From positions 1 through 22,822 of the forward strand of contig JASJHI010000340.1 in the NCBI GenBank assembly GCA_033791105.1: a stretch of DNA of 22,822 nt. Direction: 5' to 3'. A model generated the notes under the pieces. It saw only the letters and a program-made list of their open reading frames with translations, had not been told where the DNA came from and made no database searches. Position numbers and translations under genes: made by a program. This stretch comes from JASJHI01 sp033791105 (GTDB lineage Bacteria; Actinomycetota; Acidimicrobiia; Acidimicrobiales; Ilumatobacteraceae). This document shows, in pieces, positions 8,032 through 15,270 of this stretch. Position 1 is the first letter of the stretch. Every line of letters starts with the position of its first letter.

Positions 8032-8278
8032 GGAGCATCTCCGATCGTTCGAGTGCTTCGAGCGCGGACTGGAACGCCGGCCAGCGCCGCTCGTCGATGT
8101 TGCACGCACGCAGGGCGTCGCTGAGCGTGTCGTGTGCGGGGAGCGCCTCGACGACGGCGACGACGTCAGGGTGCTTGAGGAAGATCAGCTTGCGGTTGCC
8201 GTAGTGGTACGCGAGCGCGCCGAAGGGCTCAGGGCGGAGAGCAACCTGCTCGTCGAGCACGAGATGGCGGTCGAGCAT
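8009..8278 (-). CDS. mftB: Mycofactocin precursor-binding chaperone MftB
   Basis: An 89-residue protein in the size range of MftB, a RiPP recognition element (PqqD-like winged helix) that binds the MftA leader and delivers it to MftC. The sequence reads LDRHLVLDEQVALRPEPFGALAYHYGNRKL and continues with short helices and strands (FLKHPDVVAVVEAL), matching the family pattern. Position between mftA and mftC on one strand is strong support. ATG 8278 is the only reasonable start, 40 nt after the mftA stop, without a clear Shine-Dalgarno sequence; the 3' end overlaps mftC by 23 nt. Confidence 0.93.
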   Translation of the reverse strand: MLDRHLVLDEQVALRPEPFGALAYHYGNRKLIFLKHPDVVAVVEALPAHDTLSDALRACNIDERRWPAFQSALEALERSEMLHERTAVG

Positions 8279-8318
8279 GTGTGGTCGATGGTGGCGCGAT
8301 TCCCGATGCGCGTGGACG

Positions 8319-8447
8319 TCAGTAGACGCCGCACATCCCGTCGATCGAGATCTCCTCGACGAGGAGTTCGTCCTCGAGGAGTTCCTCGTCGGTCTGCTCT
8401 TCGAGCGCGGCGACCTGCTCGTCAGCGATGGTGGTGGTGTCGGCCAT
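8319..8447 (-). CDS. mftA: Mycofactocin precursor peptide MftA
   Basis: A 42-residue peptide that begins MADTTTIADEQ, has a Glu-rich middle and leader (EELLEDELLVEE) and ends with the family signature IDGMCGVY at residues 35-42. In the known pathway MftC modifies the terminal Val-Tyr, MftE releases the cross-linked dipeptide, MftD oxidises it and MftF glycosylates it. The acidic helix is the expected MftB-binding leader. The ATG at 8447 has a TAACCT hexamer 6 nt upstream, consistent with a leaderless transcript. It is the first gene of mftA-mftB-mftC. Genes this short are easily missed by automated annotation. Confidence 0.97.
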   Translation of the reverse strand: MADTTTIADEQVAALEEQTDEELLEDELLVEEISIDGMCGVY

Positions 8448-8453
8448 CGCGCG

Positions 8454-8459
8454 AGGTTA
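8454..8459 (-). promoter_or_regulatory. Leaderless-type -10 hexamer of mftA
   Basis: TAACCT (TAnnnT class) reading on the minus strand, separated by 6 nt (CGCGCG) from ATG 8447, so transcription would start at the A of the start codon. No convincing -35 hexamer is seen. Confidence 0.55.
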
Positions 8460-8481
8460 CCGGACGAGGAAGGGGTGGATC

Positions 8482-8510
8482 GCCGGAACATCGCACGACA
8501 TTGTTCCGGC
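8482..8510. promoter_or_regulatory. Perfect 9-bp inverted repeat, candidate operator upstream of mftA
   Basis: GCCGGAACA (8482-8490) and TGTTCCGGC (8502-8510) are exact reverse complements with an 11-nt spacer. The near end is 34 bp upstream of the mftA start, at about the -35 position. A dimeric regulator, for example an MftR-like TetR protein, could bind here; mftR itself is not in the window. Alternatively it may belong to the divergent M16 gene, though that start is 268 bp away. Confidence 0.5.
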
Positions 8511-8553
8511 CCGGTGGCCCGAGCAAGAATGCCGCTGCAATCCGACGCCGACC

Positions 8554-8736
8554 TCAGGCGCCTCGGCCGGCGTGCGGCAGAACCGGCCGGCCGAGAGCTT
8601 CTGGGGTGGTCGCGTCGACAGTGGAAACAACAGCCGACGCAGCCGTCGACCTGACGTCCAGTCCGGCGACCGCGCCGATCACGATCACAGCCGGCGACTC
8701 GATTGCGGCGACGGCAAGCCCGCAACGTGTGACGGC
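8554..8736 (-). pseudogene. Probable 3' remnant of uroporphyrinogen-III C-methyltransferase (cobA-like)
   Basis: The minus strand of this intergenic stretch encodes a short run, about 8727-8656, reading LAVAAIESPAVIVIGAVAGLD. This closely resembles the C-terminal strand of SUMT/CobA methyltransferases, as I recall them (SPAxIVIGxVAxLD). The frame then runs through a low-complexity tail to a stop at 8554-8556. Nothing homologous lies upstream, because that DNA is the start of the M16 gene on the other strand. It therefore looks like a truncated gene end left by a rearrangement. The match is short, so chance cannot be excluded without a search. Confidence 0.4.
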
Positions 8737-8765
8737 CTCGAATCGGTGTTTGGGCGGACCGCGCG

Positions 8766-8771
8766 TACGCT
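8766..8771 (+). promoter_or_regulatory. Leaderless-type -10 hexamer of the M16 gene
   Basis: TACGCT followed by 7 nt (CGGCGGG) and ATG 8779. It fits TAnnnT with the transcription start at or next to the start codon. Confidence 0.5.
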
Positions 8772-8778
8772 CGGCGGG

Positions 8779-11700
8779 ATGATCGCGGCATCGGCGGCAC
8801 GCGTCCGTCTGGCTCTGTTTCTCGTGGCGGCGGTCGCCATCGCCGCATGTACGGCGTCCGACGGCTCGAACGGGTCGGCAACGGCCACCGAGGTGCCGGG
8901 GACGGAGACGCCCGGCACCGAATCGCCGTCCACCGAACCACCGTCCACCGGCCCAACAGAGACCGATCCGTCGACGACTGGCGCTCCGTCGGGTCCCACT
9001 GGCAACACGACACCGATCGAGGAGCCCGACCCGAGCGGACTCCCGCCGATCAGTGAACCCGATGGCGAGATCGTGATCGGCGAACTCGACAACGGCGTCC
9101 GCTATCTGATCCGCGAGAACGACAATCCGGGCGGGCGGGTCGAGATGCGACTCGCGATCGATGCCGGGTCCGTACTCGAGGAGGACGACCAGAGTGCGGT
9201 GGCCCATTTCCTCGAGCACATGCTGTTCAACGGCACCGAGATGTTCCCGGGCAACGAACTCGTCGACGTGCTCCGCAGTTTCGGCGCGGCGTTCGGCGCA
9301 GACATCAACGCCTACACGAGCTACGACGAGACCGTCTATCAACTCAGAATGCCGACCGAGGATGCAGCGACGGTCGACACCGGACTCGACGTACTCGAAC
9401 AGTGGCTCACCTCGGCCACGATCCAACCCGATCAGGTCGTCGCCGAGCGTGGTGTCGTGCTCGACGAGTGGCGCGGCTCTGCCGCCAGCTCGAACGGTCG
9501 CATCTTCGACGCGCTCGAAGAGCTCTATCTCGGCGGCTCGCCGTACGAGGGTCGTGACCCGATCGGTACCGACACGGCGATCGAAGCCATGACCGAGGAG
9601 CCGCTGCGGCGCTTCTACGACGACTGGTACCGGCCGACCGATGCCTCCGTGATCGTCGTCGGCGACATCGATGTCGACACGATCGAGGATGGGATCCGCA
9701 CCAGGTTCGGCAGTGTCGACGCCCGCGGCTCCACCGGTCCGCGACCCGAACCGGTCGTCGAACCGTCGAAGGAGGCGAAGGCGACGGTGCTCGCCGACCC
9801 TGACCAGGCCGAGGGCTCGGCCAGCATCGGGTTCCCGACTACCGCACCCATCTCCGGAACCGCCGAGGCACTCCTCCAACGCGAGATTCTCGAAGACCTC
9901 GCCTTCGACATCGTCGTCACAAGGCTGCAGAACGACGCGCGCCGCGGCGACGCTCCGTTCGAGGGGGCCGAGGCCGACAGCAGTTCGTTCGTGCGCTCGC
10001 TGAGCGCGCCCGAGATCGTCGTGTCCGCTGACGGCCCCGATCTGGAGGCCGCCACCCAGGCGGTGTTCGACGAGTACGAACGGGTCCGGCGATTCGGCTT
10101 CTCCGATGTTGAACTTGCACTCGCCGTGTCCACGTTCCGGAGCGCCGCGACATCGTTGTACGAAGGCCGCGAGTCGCGGCAGGACGCCTCGTTTGCCGAC
10201 GAGTACGTCAGGCACGTCCTGGAAGACGAGCCGGTCCCGACGGCCCAGGCCACGTTCGACTTCATCAATGCCGTCCTCGACGGCGCGACCGCCGCGACCG
10301 TCGCCTACGGGATCGTGGAACGCATCGACCGCGCTGGTGCGCATGTGTTCGTCGTCGTCCCCGAGGGCGAGGCCTCCGACGTGCCGTCAGCCGACGTGTT
10401 CGTCACGCAGGCCGACTCGATGACCGACCGTGAGCTCGAGCCGCGCGACGACGAATCGACGATCGACGGCGATCTGATGGAAGCGCCCGATCCCGTCGAG
10501 GAGGTGCGTCGCGAGCCGATGCTCGAAGCGTCGACGAACAGCCTCGTCGATCCGCTCCTGCTCACATTTCCCAACGGTGTACGCGTCGCCTTCAACGTCA
10601 CACCGATCGTCGAGGGCAACGTGGCCTTCGAGGCGCGCAGCCCCGGGGGGCTCGCCGTTGTCGACTCCGACGACGTTGCCGATGCGGACGCTGCCGGCCC
10701 GGTGGTCGACTCGAGTGGGGTCGCGTCGTACGGGCCCGTCGAACTCGAGGCATTCCTCGCCGACAAGGACGTCGACGTTCGGTCGCGCATCGATCAATTC
10801 ACCGATCGCTTCACCGGTTTCGTCGCAACCGCCGACCTCGAGGTGCTGATGCAACTCGTCCATCTGCGCATGACCGATCCGCGCGTCGACGACGTGGCAC
10901 TCGAGCGCTACGTCGACGATGAGTTGGCACTCGCTGTCGATCCGTCGATCGATCCCGACTACGCCCAATTCGTGGCCCTGCTGAATGCCCGGTACGACGA
11001 TCCACGGTTCCACCTGCCGACCGTGGAGTCACTCGCCACCGTCGACGCGGCGGGCATCGATGATGTGTACCGCGACCGGTTCGGCGACGCGTCCGGTTGG
11101 GCGTTCTCGTTCAGCGGCGACTTCGACATGGGTGCGGCGATCGATCTCGCCCGTCGCTATTTCGGCACGCTGCCGGCCACCGGCCGCGTCGAGGCCCCGG
11201 GGTACGACGAGCCTCCCCCGCCGCCGGGCGTCGTCTCCGAACGGGTCGTCGCCGGGGAGGGCGAGCAGGCCAATGTCCTGTTTCTCTACACGGCTCCCGC
11301 GACGGCCGACCGGCGTGACGACGTCGCAGCCCGCATCGTTGGCGAGGTCGTCGGCAACCGCCTCACCGATGTCATCCGCGAGCGGCTCGGCGAGTCGTAT
11401 TCGCCCTTTGCTGACATCGATCTCACCGGTGGAGCAACACCGGATGCGCAGACCTTCTTGTCCGTGTCGACGGGTCGCGCCCTGGTCGACAGCGTCTCGG
11501 CGGCGGTCCTCGACGAGCTCGAACTGCTGCGCGCGGAGGGGCCGACCGGCGCCGAGCATGCTGCCGCCTCCGAGACCGTCCACCAGCAGCTCGAACTCTT
11601 CAACAACCCGCAGATCAACGGCGAGGTGCTGAGCGTGCTCGTCGACCCAGAAGGCAACCCGTCGCTCTCGATGTTCCTCGAACAGGACCTCCTCGTCGAG

Positions 11701-11787
11701 ACGATCACGGCCTCCGATGTGCAGTCGTACCTGACCGCCTGGGCGCCGATCGATCAGTACATCGAGATCCAGACCGTCCCGCGCTGA
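8779..11787 (+). CDS. M16 (insulinase/pitrilysin) family zinc protease, lipoprotein
   Basis: A 1002-residue secreted protease. The N terminus is a lipoprotein signal peptide with lipobox IAAC and the lipidated Cys at residue 24, then a Thr/Pro/Ser/Gly linker to about residue 80. The first M16 half holds the inverted zinc motif HFLEH (His143, Glu146, His147) and the third ligand Glu223, exactly 75 residues later, in the family range. The second half begins near residue 590 (LTFPNGVRVAFNV) and lacks HxxEH. It keeps the substrate-binding region RLTDVIRERLGESYSP. This is the two-half fused (M16A/B-like) layout that encloses peptides in a chamber. It acts outside the membrane. It is divergent from mftA, but a cytoplasmic role in mycofactocin maturation is unlikely because it is exported. 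Substrate unknown. Confidence 0.93.
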   Translation: MIAASAARVRLALFLVAAVAIAACTASDGSNGSATATEVPGTETPGTESPSTEPPSTGPTETDPSTTGAPSGPTGNTTPIEEPDPSGLPPISEPDGEIVIGELDNGVRYLIRENDNPGGRVEMRLAIDAGSVLEEDDQSAVAHFLEHMLFNGTEMFPGNELVDVLRSFGAAFGADINAYTSYDETVYQLRMPTEDAATVDTGLDVLEQWLTSATIQPDQVVAERGVVLDEWRGSAASSNGRIFDALEELYLGGSPYEGRDPIGTDTAIEAMTEEPLRRFYDDWYRPTDASVIVVGDIDVDTIEDGIRTRFGSVDARGSTGPRPEPVVEPSKEAKATVLADPDQAEGSASIGFPTTAPISGTAEALLQREILEDLAFDIVVTRLQNDARRGDAPFEGAEADSSSFVRSLSAPEIVVSADGPDLEAATQAVFDEYERVRRFGFSDVELALAVSTFRSAATSLYEGRESRQDASFADEYVRHVLEDEPVPTAQATFDFINAVLDGATAATVAYGIVERIDRAGAHVFVVVPEGEASDVPSADVFVTQADSMTDRELEPRDDESTIDGDLMEAPDPVEEVRREPMLEASTNSLVDPLLLTFPNGVRVAFNVTPIVEGNVAFEARSPGGLAVVDSDDVADADAAGPVVDSSGVASYGPVELEAFLADKDVDVRSRIDQFTDRFTGFVATADLEVLMQLVHLRMTDPRVDDVALERYVDDELALAVDPSIDPDYAQFVALLNARYDDPRFHLPTVESLATVDAAGIDDVYRDRFGDASGWAFSFSGDFDMGAAIDLARRYFGTLPATGRVEAPGYDEPPPPPGVVSERVVAGEGEQANVLFLYTAPATADRRDDVAARIVGEVVGNRLTDVIRERLGESYSPFADIDLTGGATPDAQTFLSVSTGRALVDSVSAAVLDELELLRAEGPTGAEHAAASETVHQQLELFNNPQINGEVLSVLVDPEGNPSLSMFLEQDLLVETITASDVQSYLTAWAPIDQYIEIQTVPR

Positions 11788-11803
11788 CCCGCCCGCGCTG
11801 ACC
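11778..11803. repeat. Short tandem duplication over the M16 stop codon
   Basis: CCCGCGCTGACC occurs at 11778-11789 and again at 11792-11803 (14-bp period). The first copy contains the M16 stop codon, so the second is a duplicated gene end. Confidence 0.6.
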
Positions 11804-11838
11804 GGCCCGGCGGTGCGACGGTCCCGATGAGCGTGACG

Positions 11839-11844
11839 TAGGGT
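11839..11844 (+). promoter_or_regulatory. Leaderless-type -10 hexamer of first alcohol dehydrogenase
   Basis: TAGGGT followed by 6 nt (CGCGGG) and ATG 11851. No Shine-Dalgarno sequence is present, consistent with a leaderless mRNA. Confidence 0.55.
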
Positions 11845-11850
11845 CGCGGG

Positions 11851-12963
11851 ATGCAGACGAAGGCAGCCATCCTGTGGGAAGTCAACGCTCCGTGGAGCGT
11901 CGAGGACATCGAACTGGACGACCCGGGCCCAGGCGAGGTGCTGGTCAAGCTCGCCGCGTCTGGTCTGTGTCACTCCGATGAACACCTGGTCACAGGCGAC
12001 CTCCCGTTCGAGTTGCCGATCATCGGTGGGCACGAGGGTGCCGGCGTCGTCGAGCAGGTCGGCGAGAACGTGAGCTGGCTCGAGCCCGGCGATCACGTCG
12101 TGTTCGGATTCATCCCATCGTGTGGACGATGCCCGAGCTGCTCGACCGGCCATCAGAACCTGTGCGACTACGGCGCACTGATGGGCCTCGGCAAGCAGAT
12201 TGCCGACGGCACGTCGCGCCATCACGCGCAGGGCAAGGATCTCGGCTTGATGTGTCTGCTCGGCACGTTTGCGCACCACACGGTCGTCAACGAGGCGAGC
12301 TGCATCAAGATCGAAAAGGACATCCCGCTCGATCGTGCGTGTCTCACGGGCTGCGGAGTCGTCACGGGCTGGGGTTCGGCCGTGTACGCGGCAGAGACCG
12401 GGCCCGGTGACATCGTGGCCGTCGTCGGCGTCGGTGGGATCGGTGCCAACGCCATCCAGGGCGCGAGGCTCGCCGGTGCCAAGCAGATCTGGGCGATCGA
12501 CCCGGTCGAGTCGAAGCGCGAAAAGGCGATGGAGTTCGGCGCCACGCACACCGCGGCGTCGATGACCGAGGCGATGGAGCCGCTCGGTGAGGCGTCATGG
12601 GGCACGATGGCCAACAAGGTCATCATGACGATGGGTGTCGGCTCCGGTGAACTGATGGCCGAGGCGCTCGCCCTCACCGCCAAACGCGGGCGCGTGGTCG
12701 TCACCAACATCCACCCGGCGCTCGAGATGTCGGCGACGATGAACCTGCTCGACGTCACCCTGATGGAAAAGCAGGTCGTCGGCTCGCTGTTCGGTTCCGG
12801 CAACCCGCGTGCCGACATCCCGAAGCTGCTCAATCTCTACCGGGAAGGGCAACTCGATCTCGACGGTCTCGTTACGAACACCTACGACCTCGACGGCGTC
12901 AACGACGGATACGACGACATGCGCGCCGCCAAGAACATTCGCGGCGTGCTGATCTACTCCTGA
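11851..12963 (+). CDS. NDMA-dependent (nicotinoprotein) zinc alcohol dehydrogenase, copy 1
   Basis: A 370-residue medium-chain dehydrogenase. Catalytic zinc ligands are Cys40 (SGLCHSD), His61 (GGHEG) and Cys168 (LTGCGVVTGWG). The structural zinc lobe is Cys91, Cys94, Cys97 and Cys105. The NAD motif GVGGIG is at 193-198, with Asp217 (AIDP) at the end of the second strand. The GTSRHHAQGKDL loop and the C-terminal NPRADIPKLLNLYREGQL are features I associate with the Rxyl_3153/NDMA-dependent family (TIGR03989). In that family the NAD(H) stays bound and is re-oxidised by an external acceptor, in vivo mycofactocin. The mft genes 3.4 kb away support this. The alcohol substrate is unknown. It and the second copy share long identical stretches and are paralogues. 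Confidence 0.92.
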   Translation: MQTKAAILWEVNAPWSVEDIELDDPGPGEVLVKLAASGLCHSDEHLVTGDLPFELPIIGGHEGAGVVEQVGENVSWLEPGDHVVFGFIPSCGRCPSCSTGHQNLCDYGALMGLGKQIADGTSRHHAQGKDLGLMCLLGTFAHHTVVNEASCIKIEKDIPLDRACLTGCGVVTGWGSAVYAAETGPGDIVAVVGVGGIGANAIQGARLAGAKQIWAIDPVESKREKAMEFGATHTAASMTEAMEPLGEASWGTMANKVIMTMGVGSGELMAEALALTAKRGRVVVTNIHPALEMSATMNLLDVTLMEKQVVGSLFGSGNPRADIPKLLNLYREGQLDLDGLVTNTYDLDGVNDGYDDMRAAKNIRGVLIYS

Positions 12964-13002
12964 CGACCTGACACATCGCGGGCGCGGCGTACGGTTCACT
13001 CA

Positions 13003-13149
13003 CAGTTCAGCAAGGACATCGCGACCGCCAGGATGTCGTTGGCGACCTTGGCGGCACTCGAGCCGACCGTAGCGGCGTTCGGGCACCAGGGTGGGCCCCC
13101 GATCACGGTCGACGTCACCACTCAGCTCACCACGCTCGCGGCGGGTTGA
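13003..13149 (+). pseudogene. Probable C-terminal remnant of an MBL-fold metallo-hydrolase
   Basis: Between the two dehydrogenases the plus strand encodes about 48 residues ending in a stop at 13147-13149. They read ATARMSLATLAALEPTVAAFGHQGGPPI..., which closely resembles the end of MBL-fold hydrolases (SLxxLAxLEPxVxxFGHGxP). No start codon or zinc-binding HxHxDH motif lies upstream, since the first dehydrogenase ends 40 bp before. The fragment is in the same frame as that dehydrogenase's stop. It looks like a gene truncated at its 5' end. The remnant runs into the promoter of the second dehydrogenase. Confidence 0.5.
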
Positions 13150-13150
13150 C

Positions 13151-13163
13151 CCAACTAGGTTGG
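13151..13163. promoter_or_regulatory. Palindrome over the probable -10 of second alcohol dehydrogenase
   Basis: CCAAC-TAG-GTTGG: two 5-bp arms around a 3-nt centre. It contains TAGGTT (13156-13161), a TAnnnT-class -10 that would start transcription about 22 nt before ATG 13191. Overlap of a palindrome with the -10 suggests a repressor site, by inference. Confidence 0.35.
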
Positions 13164-13190
13164 CCGGACCATCACAGCGGAAGGACCGAG

Positions 13191-14342
13191 ATGAAGAGCA
13201 GAGCAGCGGTATTGCACGGGGTCGGCCAGGACTGGCAGGTCGAGGAGATCGAGGTCGATTCGCCGCAGGCCGGTGAGGTGCTCGTCCAGTGGAAGTCCGC
13301 AGGGATGTGTCACAGCGACGAACATCTCGTCACCGGCGACATGGTGCCTCCCGAAGAGGCGTGGGAGCTGATGGGGATCGAGTCGTTCTTCCCGGTACTC
13401 GGCGGCCACGAGGGTGCGGGCGTCATCGCGCAGGTCGGTGACGGCGTCACGAGCGTCGCCGTCGGCGACCACGTCTCGGCGTCCTTCGTCCCGTCGTGCG
13501 GACGATGCCGCTACTGCTCGACCGGGCGCCAGAACCTCTGTGACGACGGTGCAGCTGCCTTCCTGCCCGGCATGATCACCGACGGCACCAGCCGTCACCG
13601 CACCGCGGACGGTGCCGATCTGATGTTGTTCGCCAAGCTCGGCACGTTCTCGGAGTACTCGTGTGTCGCCGAGTCGCAGGTGATCAAGGTCGAATCCGAC
13701 CTCCCGATGGACGCCGTGTCGCTCGTGTCGTGCGGCGTGGCGACGGGCTGGGGATCAGCGACCGCGAGAGCCGAGGTCACCGCTGGCGACACCGTCGTCG
13801 TCGTCGGCATCGGTGGCATCGGCATCAACGCCGTACAGGGCGCAGCGATGGCCGGCGCACGGCAGGTGATCGCGGTCGACCCGATCGAGTTCAAGCGCGA
13901 GAAGGCGATGGAGTTCGGTGCGACCCACACGTTCGCCTCGATGGAAGAGGCCTTCCCCGCGGTCGGTGAGCTGACGTGGGGGCAGATGGCCGACAAGGTC
14001 ATCATGACGCCCGGCGTGATGTACGGCGATCTGATGGCGATGGGGATGCAGCTCACCGGCAAGGGTGGCACGATCGTGGTCACCGGAGTCGCGCCGATGA
14101 CCCAGACCGAGTCGTCGGTCAACCTGTTCGAGCTGGCGATGTGGAACAAGGAGATCAAGGGGACGATTTTCGGTTCGCTCAACCCGCGCGCCGACATCCC
14201 GAAGCTGCTGGGCCTGTACCGCGACGGCCAACTCAAGCTCGACGAGCTGATCACCAACCGCTACACGCTCGACGAGGTCAACGAGGGGTATCAGGCCATG
14301 CGCGACGGCGAGAACATCCGCGGCGTGATCATGTATGACTGA
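13191..14342 (+). CDS. NDMA-dependent (nicotinoprotein) zinc alcohol dehydrogenase, copy 2
   Basis: A 383-residue paralogue of the upstream dehydrogenase. Catalytic zinc ligands are Cys40, His73 and Cys181; structural zinc ligands are Cys103, Cys106, Cys109 and Cys117. The NAD motif is VGIGGIG. It has an extra acidic/aromatic loop (VPPEEAWELMGIESF) between the catalytic Cys and His, absent from copy 1. This loop borders the substrate cleft and suggests a different substrate. ATG 13191 was chosen because GGAAGGA (13179-13185) lies 5 nt upstream, unlike the leaderless-type start of copy 1; an upstream TTG at 13146 has no such support. The stop overlaps the MoxR start by 8 nt. Cofactor recycling by mycofactocin is inferred from the family. 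Confidence 0.93.
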   Translation: MKSRAAVLHGVGQDWQVEEIEVDSPQAGEVLVQWKSAGMCHSDEHLVTGDMVPPEEAWELMGIESFFPVLGGHEGAGVIAQVGDGVTSVAVGDHVSASFVPSCGRCRYCSTGRQNLCDDGAAAFLPGMITDGTSRHRTADGADLMLFAKLGTFSEYSCVAESQVIKVESDLPMDAVSLVSCGVATGWGSATARAEVTAGDTVVVVGIGGIGINAVQGAAMAGARQVIAVDPIEFKREKAMEFGATHTFASMEEAFPAVGELTWGQMADKVIMTPGVMYGDLMAMGMQLTGKGGTIVVTGVAPMTQTESSVNLFELAMWNKEIKGTIFGSLNPRADIPKLLGLYRDGQLKLDELITNRYTLDEVNEGYQAMRDGENIRGVIMYD

Positions 14343-15270
14343 CGGCCCAGCCGACCTCGTCGCGCGCATCGGCACCCAGGTCATCGGCCGCCGGCGCGAG
14401 ATCGAACTCGTCGTCGCCGCGCTCATCGCCGACCGTCACATCGTGATCGAGGGACCGCCGGGCACGGGCAAATCGACGCTCCTGCGTACCGTCGCACACG
14501 AACTCGGTGTCGGCTTCGAGTTCGTCGAGGGCAATGCCGAGCTGACACCCGCCCGGCTGGTCGGGCACTTCGATCCGGCGCGCGTGCTGGCCGAGGGTTA
14601 CGACCCCGCGGTCTTCGTCGATGGACCGCTCGCTGCAGCCCTGCGCGACGGCTCCCTCCTCTATGTGGAGGAGATCAACCGCGTCCCCGAGGAGACCCTC
14701 AATGTGCTCATCACCGTGATGAGTGAGGGTGAGCTGCACGTGCCGCGCCTCGGTCGTATCGTTGCCGCGCCCGGGTTCCGTCTCGTCTCGGCGATGAACC
14801 CGTTCGACGCGATCGGCACGGCGCGGATCTCCAGCGCGGTGTACGACCGCGTGTGCCGGCTCTCGGTCGGCTACCAATCGGCGTCAGACGAGGCCGAGAT
14901 CACGACACGCGAGTCGGCGACGACCGGATTGGACCCCGCGTGGGTGGCGCAGGTGGTCGAACTCGTCCGGATGACACGGTCGCACCCCGACCTGCGCGTC
15001 GGCTCGTCGGTGCGCGGTGCGATCGACATGTGCGCCGTCGCGTCGTCGCTCGCCGCGGTGCGGGGCCGCTCGGTCGACGCACCGAGTGTGTCGCTCGACG
15101 CCGCGTTCGTCGCGCTGTCGGGCAGGATCCGGCTCCGCGAGGGAGTGTCCAGAGCAGCGGAGGACATCGTCCGCGAGTTGTGGGAGTCCGTGTTCGCTCG
15201 CAGCGTCGGCGAGGACGGTGGTGGCGAGGGAAAAGTTGGCGCCCCGAATGGGGCAACGATCTCCAACTGA
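14335..15270 (+). CDS. MoxR-family AAA+ ATPase
   Basis: A 311-residue AAA+ chaperone-like ATPase. Walker A GPPGTGKS is at about 40-47 and Walker B LLYVEEIN at 108-115. The sensor-like region SAMNPFDAIGTARIS and a C-terminal lid helix bundle (VGSSVRGAIDM) follow. MoxR proteins act with VWA-domain partners to activate or insert metals or cofactors in other enzymes; the class was named from methanol oxidation. The ATG lies inside the end of the second alcohol dehydrogenase (8-nt overlap), so the two are translationally coupled. The VWA partner gene follows directly. Its C-terminal tail is Gly-rich. Client enzyme unknown; the adjacent dehydrogenase is the first candidate. Confidence 0.92.
   Translation: MTDGPADLVARIGTQVIGRRREIELVVAALIADRHIVIEGPPGTGKSTLLRTVAHELGVGFEFVEGNAELTPARLVGHFDPARVLAEGYDPAVFVDGPLAAALRDGSLLYVEEINRVPEETLNVLITVMSEGELHVPRLGRIVAAPGFRLVSAMNPFDAIGTARISSAVYDRVCRLSVGYQSASDEAEITTRESATTGLDPAWVAQVVELVRMTRSHPDLRVGSSVRGAIDMCAVASSLAAVRGRSVDAPSVSLDAAFVALSGRIRLREGVSRAAEDIVRELWESVFARSVGEDGGGEGKVGAPNGATISN

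Larger units (their letters stand above)
8448..8778. other. 331-bp divergent intergenic region between mftA and the M16 gene
   Basis: It holds the mftA -10 (8454-8459), the 9-bp inverted repeat (8482-8510), the probable cobA remnant (8554-8736, minus) and the M16 -10 (8766-8771). Open frames on the plus strand here have no protein-like composition and I do not call them genes. Confidence 0.7.

Noticed and set aside
8428..8778. N-terminal extension of the M16 protein up to 117 codons upstream of 8779
   Set aside because: The extension is low in protein-like character and would bury the lipoprotein signal peptide that starts at 8779.
8554..10344. A 596-codon minus-strand open frame opposite the M16 gene
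   Set aside because: Apart from its last 60 codons (the cobA-like remnant) it is the complement of the M16 coding sequence without protein-like features.
11029..12549. A 506-codon minus-strand open frame across the M16 end and first dehydrogenase
   Set aside because: It spans two real genes on the other strand and their intergenic gap; no recognisable domain.
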